NCBI GenBank assembly: GCA_016935875.1
Contig: JAFGQD010000028.1
Location: forward strand, 1-6,638
Length of the DNA stretch: 6,638 bases
Source of the DNA: Deltaproteobacteria bacterium
GTDB lineage: Bacteria; Desulfobacterota; Syntrophia; Syntrophales; UBA2210
Reading direction: 5' to 3'
Of the stretch, positions 5,226 to 6,638 are shown one piece after another. The position numbers and the translations under genes are program-made. A model generated the notes under the pieces. It was not told the origin of the DNA. It did not search any database and saw only the letters and a program-made list of their open reading frames with translations. Position 1 is the stretch's first letter. Every line of letters begins with the position of its first letter.

Positions 5226-6407
5226 TTACTCTTTCTTTTTTATAAGAAAATACAGGACCCCTTCCTCTTTCAGATGCCCGGCCATAATCTCCGCGTTATT
5301 TCCCCTTCCACAGAACAGGTCCACCCTTGCCGGGCCTTTGATCGCCCCCCCGGCATCCTGATTGAGAACAAAGCGGGAAAAGGGCTCCCATGACACAATA
5401 TTGCCTCCTTCGTCTATAACAGGTTTTTTTACCCTGATAAAAGCGAGGGCGCCCTTGGGGAATATACCCGCATCCGTGGCTATCGATCTGCCCGGTGTCA
5501 CCGGCACATTAAGACTCCCTACGGGTCCCTCTTCAACGATTCGGAAAAATACATAACTCTCGTTACAGCTCAATATATCAAGCATTTCTTCAGGATGTTC
5601 CCTCAGGTATCTCTTGATGCCCTTGAGAGACACCTCTTCTATGGACATCTTCCCCTGTTCCACAAGGAGTCTGCCCACACTCTGATAGGGATGACCGTTA
5701 CACTGAGCATAACTCACCTGAACAAGATCGCCACCGGGAAGGCTCACTACTCCGGACCCCTGAATCTGCAGGAAAAAGAGATCAACGGGATCGGAAAGCC
5801 AGAGGATCTCAAGCCCTCTCCCTTCAAGAGATCCGTTTATGTCTATGTCCCCGCGCGTATAGTAGGGGACGGCTCTGCCATCCTCAATTCGCGCAATGAT
5901 GCGCTCCCCGCTGTATTTTTCTCTGAACTGTCCAAGGTCGATCACCACATGGTCGTCTGGTGTACGGTAGATTGGATACCGATACTCCGGCGTCCTGTCA
6001 AATGACCCGGCAAGGATCGGCTCATAATATCCGGTGAACAGGATCTCTCCGTTGTGTTTACCAATGCTTTTGTATATGTCAAAGGTCTGTTTGATTATCT
6101 CCGTCCTGTCGCTGTTTGAAACCGGCATCCTGATAATCTTCAGAAACTCGCGAAGGGACTCCTTCAACTCTCCCGCTGTGCATACACGCTCTCCGAACAG
6201 AAATTCCCGTGTCTCGGGCAATCGATTATAATACTGAATACTTCTGTAAATCGCGAGTTCCAGTGACGGCTGGTCAAGGTCATCCTCCAGGGTGCGCAAT
6301 TCGCTCGGATGAACCGGGACAAGGGGTGTGATCTCTCCCCTCTCCGGCGCTATCACAGCGCAACCCGCCAGGAAGAATATAGACAGACAGATTAGTTTTA
6401 TTCTCAT
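5226..6407 (-). CDS. mltA: Membrane-bound lytic murein transglycosylase A (lipoprotein)
   Basis: A 393-residue outer-membrane lipoprotein that cleaves the MurNAc-GlcNAc bond of peptidoglycan and forms 1,6-anhydroMurNAc ends. Numbered from the chosen ATG, residues 1-15 are a type II signal peptide. The lipobox is LAGC and the lipidated cysteine is residue 16. The MltA domain follows with TGYYEP (125-130), DPVDLFFLQIQGSG (206-219) and NGHPYQSVGRLL (237-248). The C-terminal 3D domain has ATDAGIFPKGALAFI (310-324) and NQDAGGAIKGPARVDLF (349-365). This contains Asp 351 and Asp 363, among which the catalytic aspartate of the family should lie. The frame is open 13 codons further up to a GTG (6446). 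The ATG is preferred because it gives a textbook lipoprotein signal, though its Shine-Dalgarno is poor. A weak TTGGAA-15-CATAAT pair upstream could be the promoter. Confidence 0.93.
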   Translation of the reverse strand: MRIKLICLSIFFLAGCAVIAPERGEITPLVPVHPSELRTLEDDLDQPSLELAIYRSIQYYNRLPETREFLFGERVCTAGELKESLREFLKIIRMPVSNSDRTEIIKQTFDIYKSIGKHNGEILFTGYYEPILAGSFDRTPEYRYPIYRTPDDHVVIDLGQFREKYSGERIIARIEDGRAVPYYTRGDIDINGSLEGRGLEILWLSDPVDLFFLQIQGSGVVSLPGGDLVQVSYAQCNGHPYQSVGRLLVEQGKMSIEEVSLKGIKRYLREHPEEMLDILSCNESYVFFRIVEEGPVGSLNVPVTPGRSIATDAGIFPKGALAFIRVKKPVIDEGGNIVSWEPFSRFVLNQDAGGAIKGPARVDLFCGRGNNAEIMAGHLKEEGVLYFLIKKKE

Positions 6408-6470
6408 ATGCACGGCCGTCAAATAATCCAAGGTATTGAGTTCCACCTGTACCAGATGAGAGAAAAAACA

Positions 6471-6638
6471 TCAATGGCATTCGGGAGGGATTTTGTATGC
6501 CATTATGAACAGATTGATCGTATTCCAACATAATCCTGCCAGGAGCCACTCCAGAGATAGTGAAGTCGCATCTTGGTGGCCTTTGGGGGATAATGATTTC
6601 CCGCGCCTGTCACCGATCAAGATTTGCAATCTGCAGGA
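6471..6638 (-). CDS. Possible 3' end of an unidentified gene, cut by the window edge
   Basis: On the minus strand a frame is open from the window edge for 55 codons to TGA at 6473-6471, ending 63 bases before the mltA ATG. The translation has a basic, polar start (about residues 9-22, GDRRGKSLSPKGHQ) and a hydrophobic stretch (about 27-47, LSLEWLLAGLCWNTINLF), so it could be the tail of a membrane or other protein. I do not recognise the family. Overlapping frames on both strands are also open here, and a run of this length occurs by chance fairly often at this base composition, so this may be non-coding sequence upstream of mltA. Confidence 0.25.
   Translation of the reverse strand, partial: SCRLQILIGDRRGKSLSPKGHQDATSLSLEWLLAGLCWNTINLFIMAYKIPPECH

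Noticed and set aside
5595..6005. Plus-strand 136-codon open frame inside mltA
   Set aside because: Antisense to the well-supported MltA domain. Its composition reflects the complementary strand and it has no family signature.
6280..6549. Minus-strand 89-codon frame overlapping the mltA start
   Set aside because: It overlaps the MltA lipoprotein signal and N-terminus in another frame and has no recognisable domain.

Overview
The window reads as a piece of core chromosome from a Gram-negative bacterium. The best guess is a deltaproteobacterium in the broad sense (Desulfobacterota or a related lineage). The reasons are an IHF-beta-type protein, an MltA lipoprotein with a lipobox, ScpA/ScpB condensin subunits beside rluB, and trpS next to a poly(A)-polymerase-type nucleotidyltransferase. 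This is inferred from protein signatures and gene order, not from a database search. Every gene I can support lies on the minus strand, so transcription runs from right to left.

In transcription order, the right edge (6471-6638) holds only an open frame of uncertain reality. Next is mltA (5226-6407), a lipoprotein murein transglycosylase. A 380-base gap without a convincing gene follows, then an HU gene (4576-4845) closed by a strong intrinsic terminator at 4523-4556. After the terminator comes a short nucleotidyltransferase of the poly(A) polymerase / CCA-adding superfamily (3657-4469). It has the catalytic head and neck but lacks most of the C-terminal part.

A tight block follows: trpS, scpA, scpB and rluB (3540 down to 559). 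The junctions are a 4-base overlap, a zero gap and a 4-base gap, so this is almost certainly one translationally coupled operon. It joins tryptophanyl-tRNA synthesis and 23S rRNA modification to the ScpAB accessory subunits of SMC condensin. The last gene is ihfB (162-443). It has its own sigma70-like promoter just after rluB and an intrinsic terminator at 61-93.

The themes are translation (trpS, rluB, the nucleotidyltransferase) and chromosome architecture (HU, ScpA, ScpB, IHF-beta), with one cell-wall gene. I see no mobile element, CRISPR array, toxin-antitoxin pair, defence island or plainly novel system. The points most worth a second look are the shortened nucleotidyltransferase and its unclear start, the clustering of nucleoid proteins, the HU leader with its palindrome, and the unidentified frame at the right edge.
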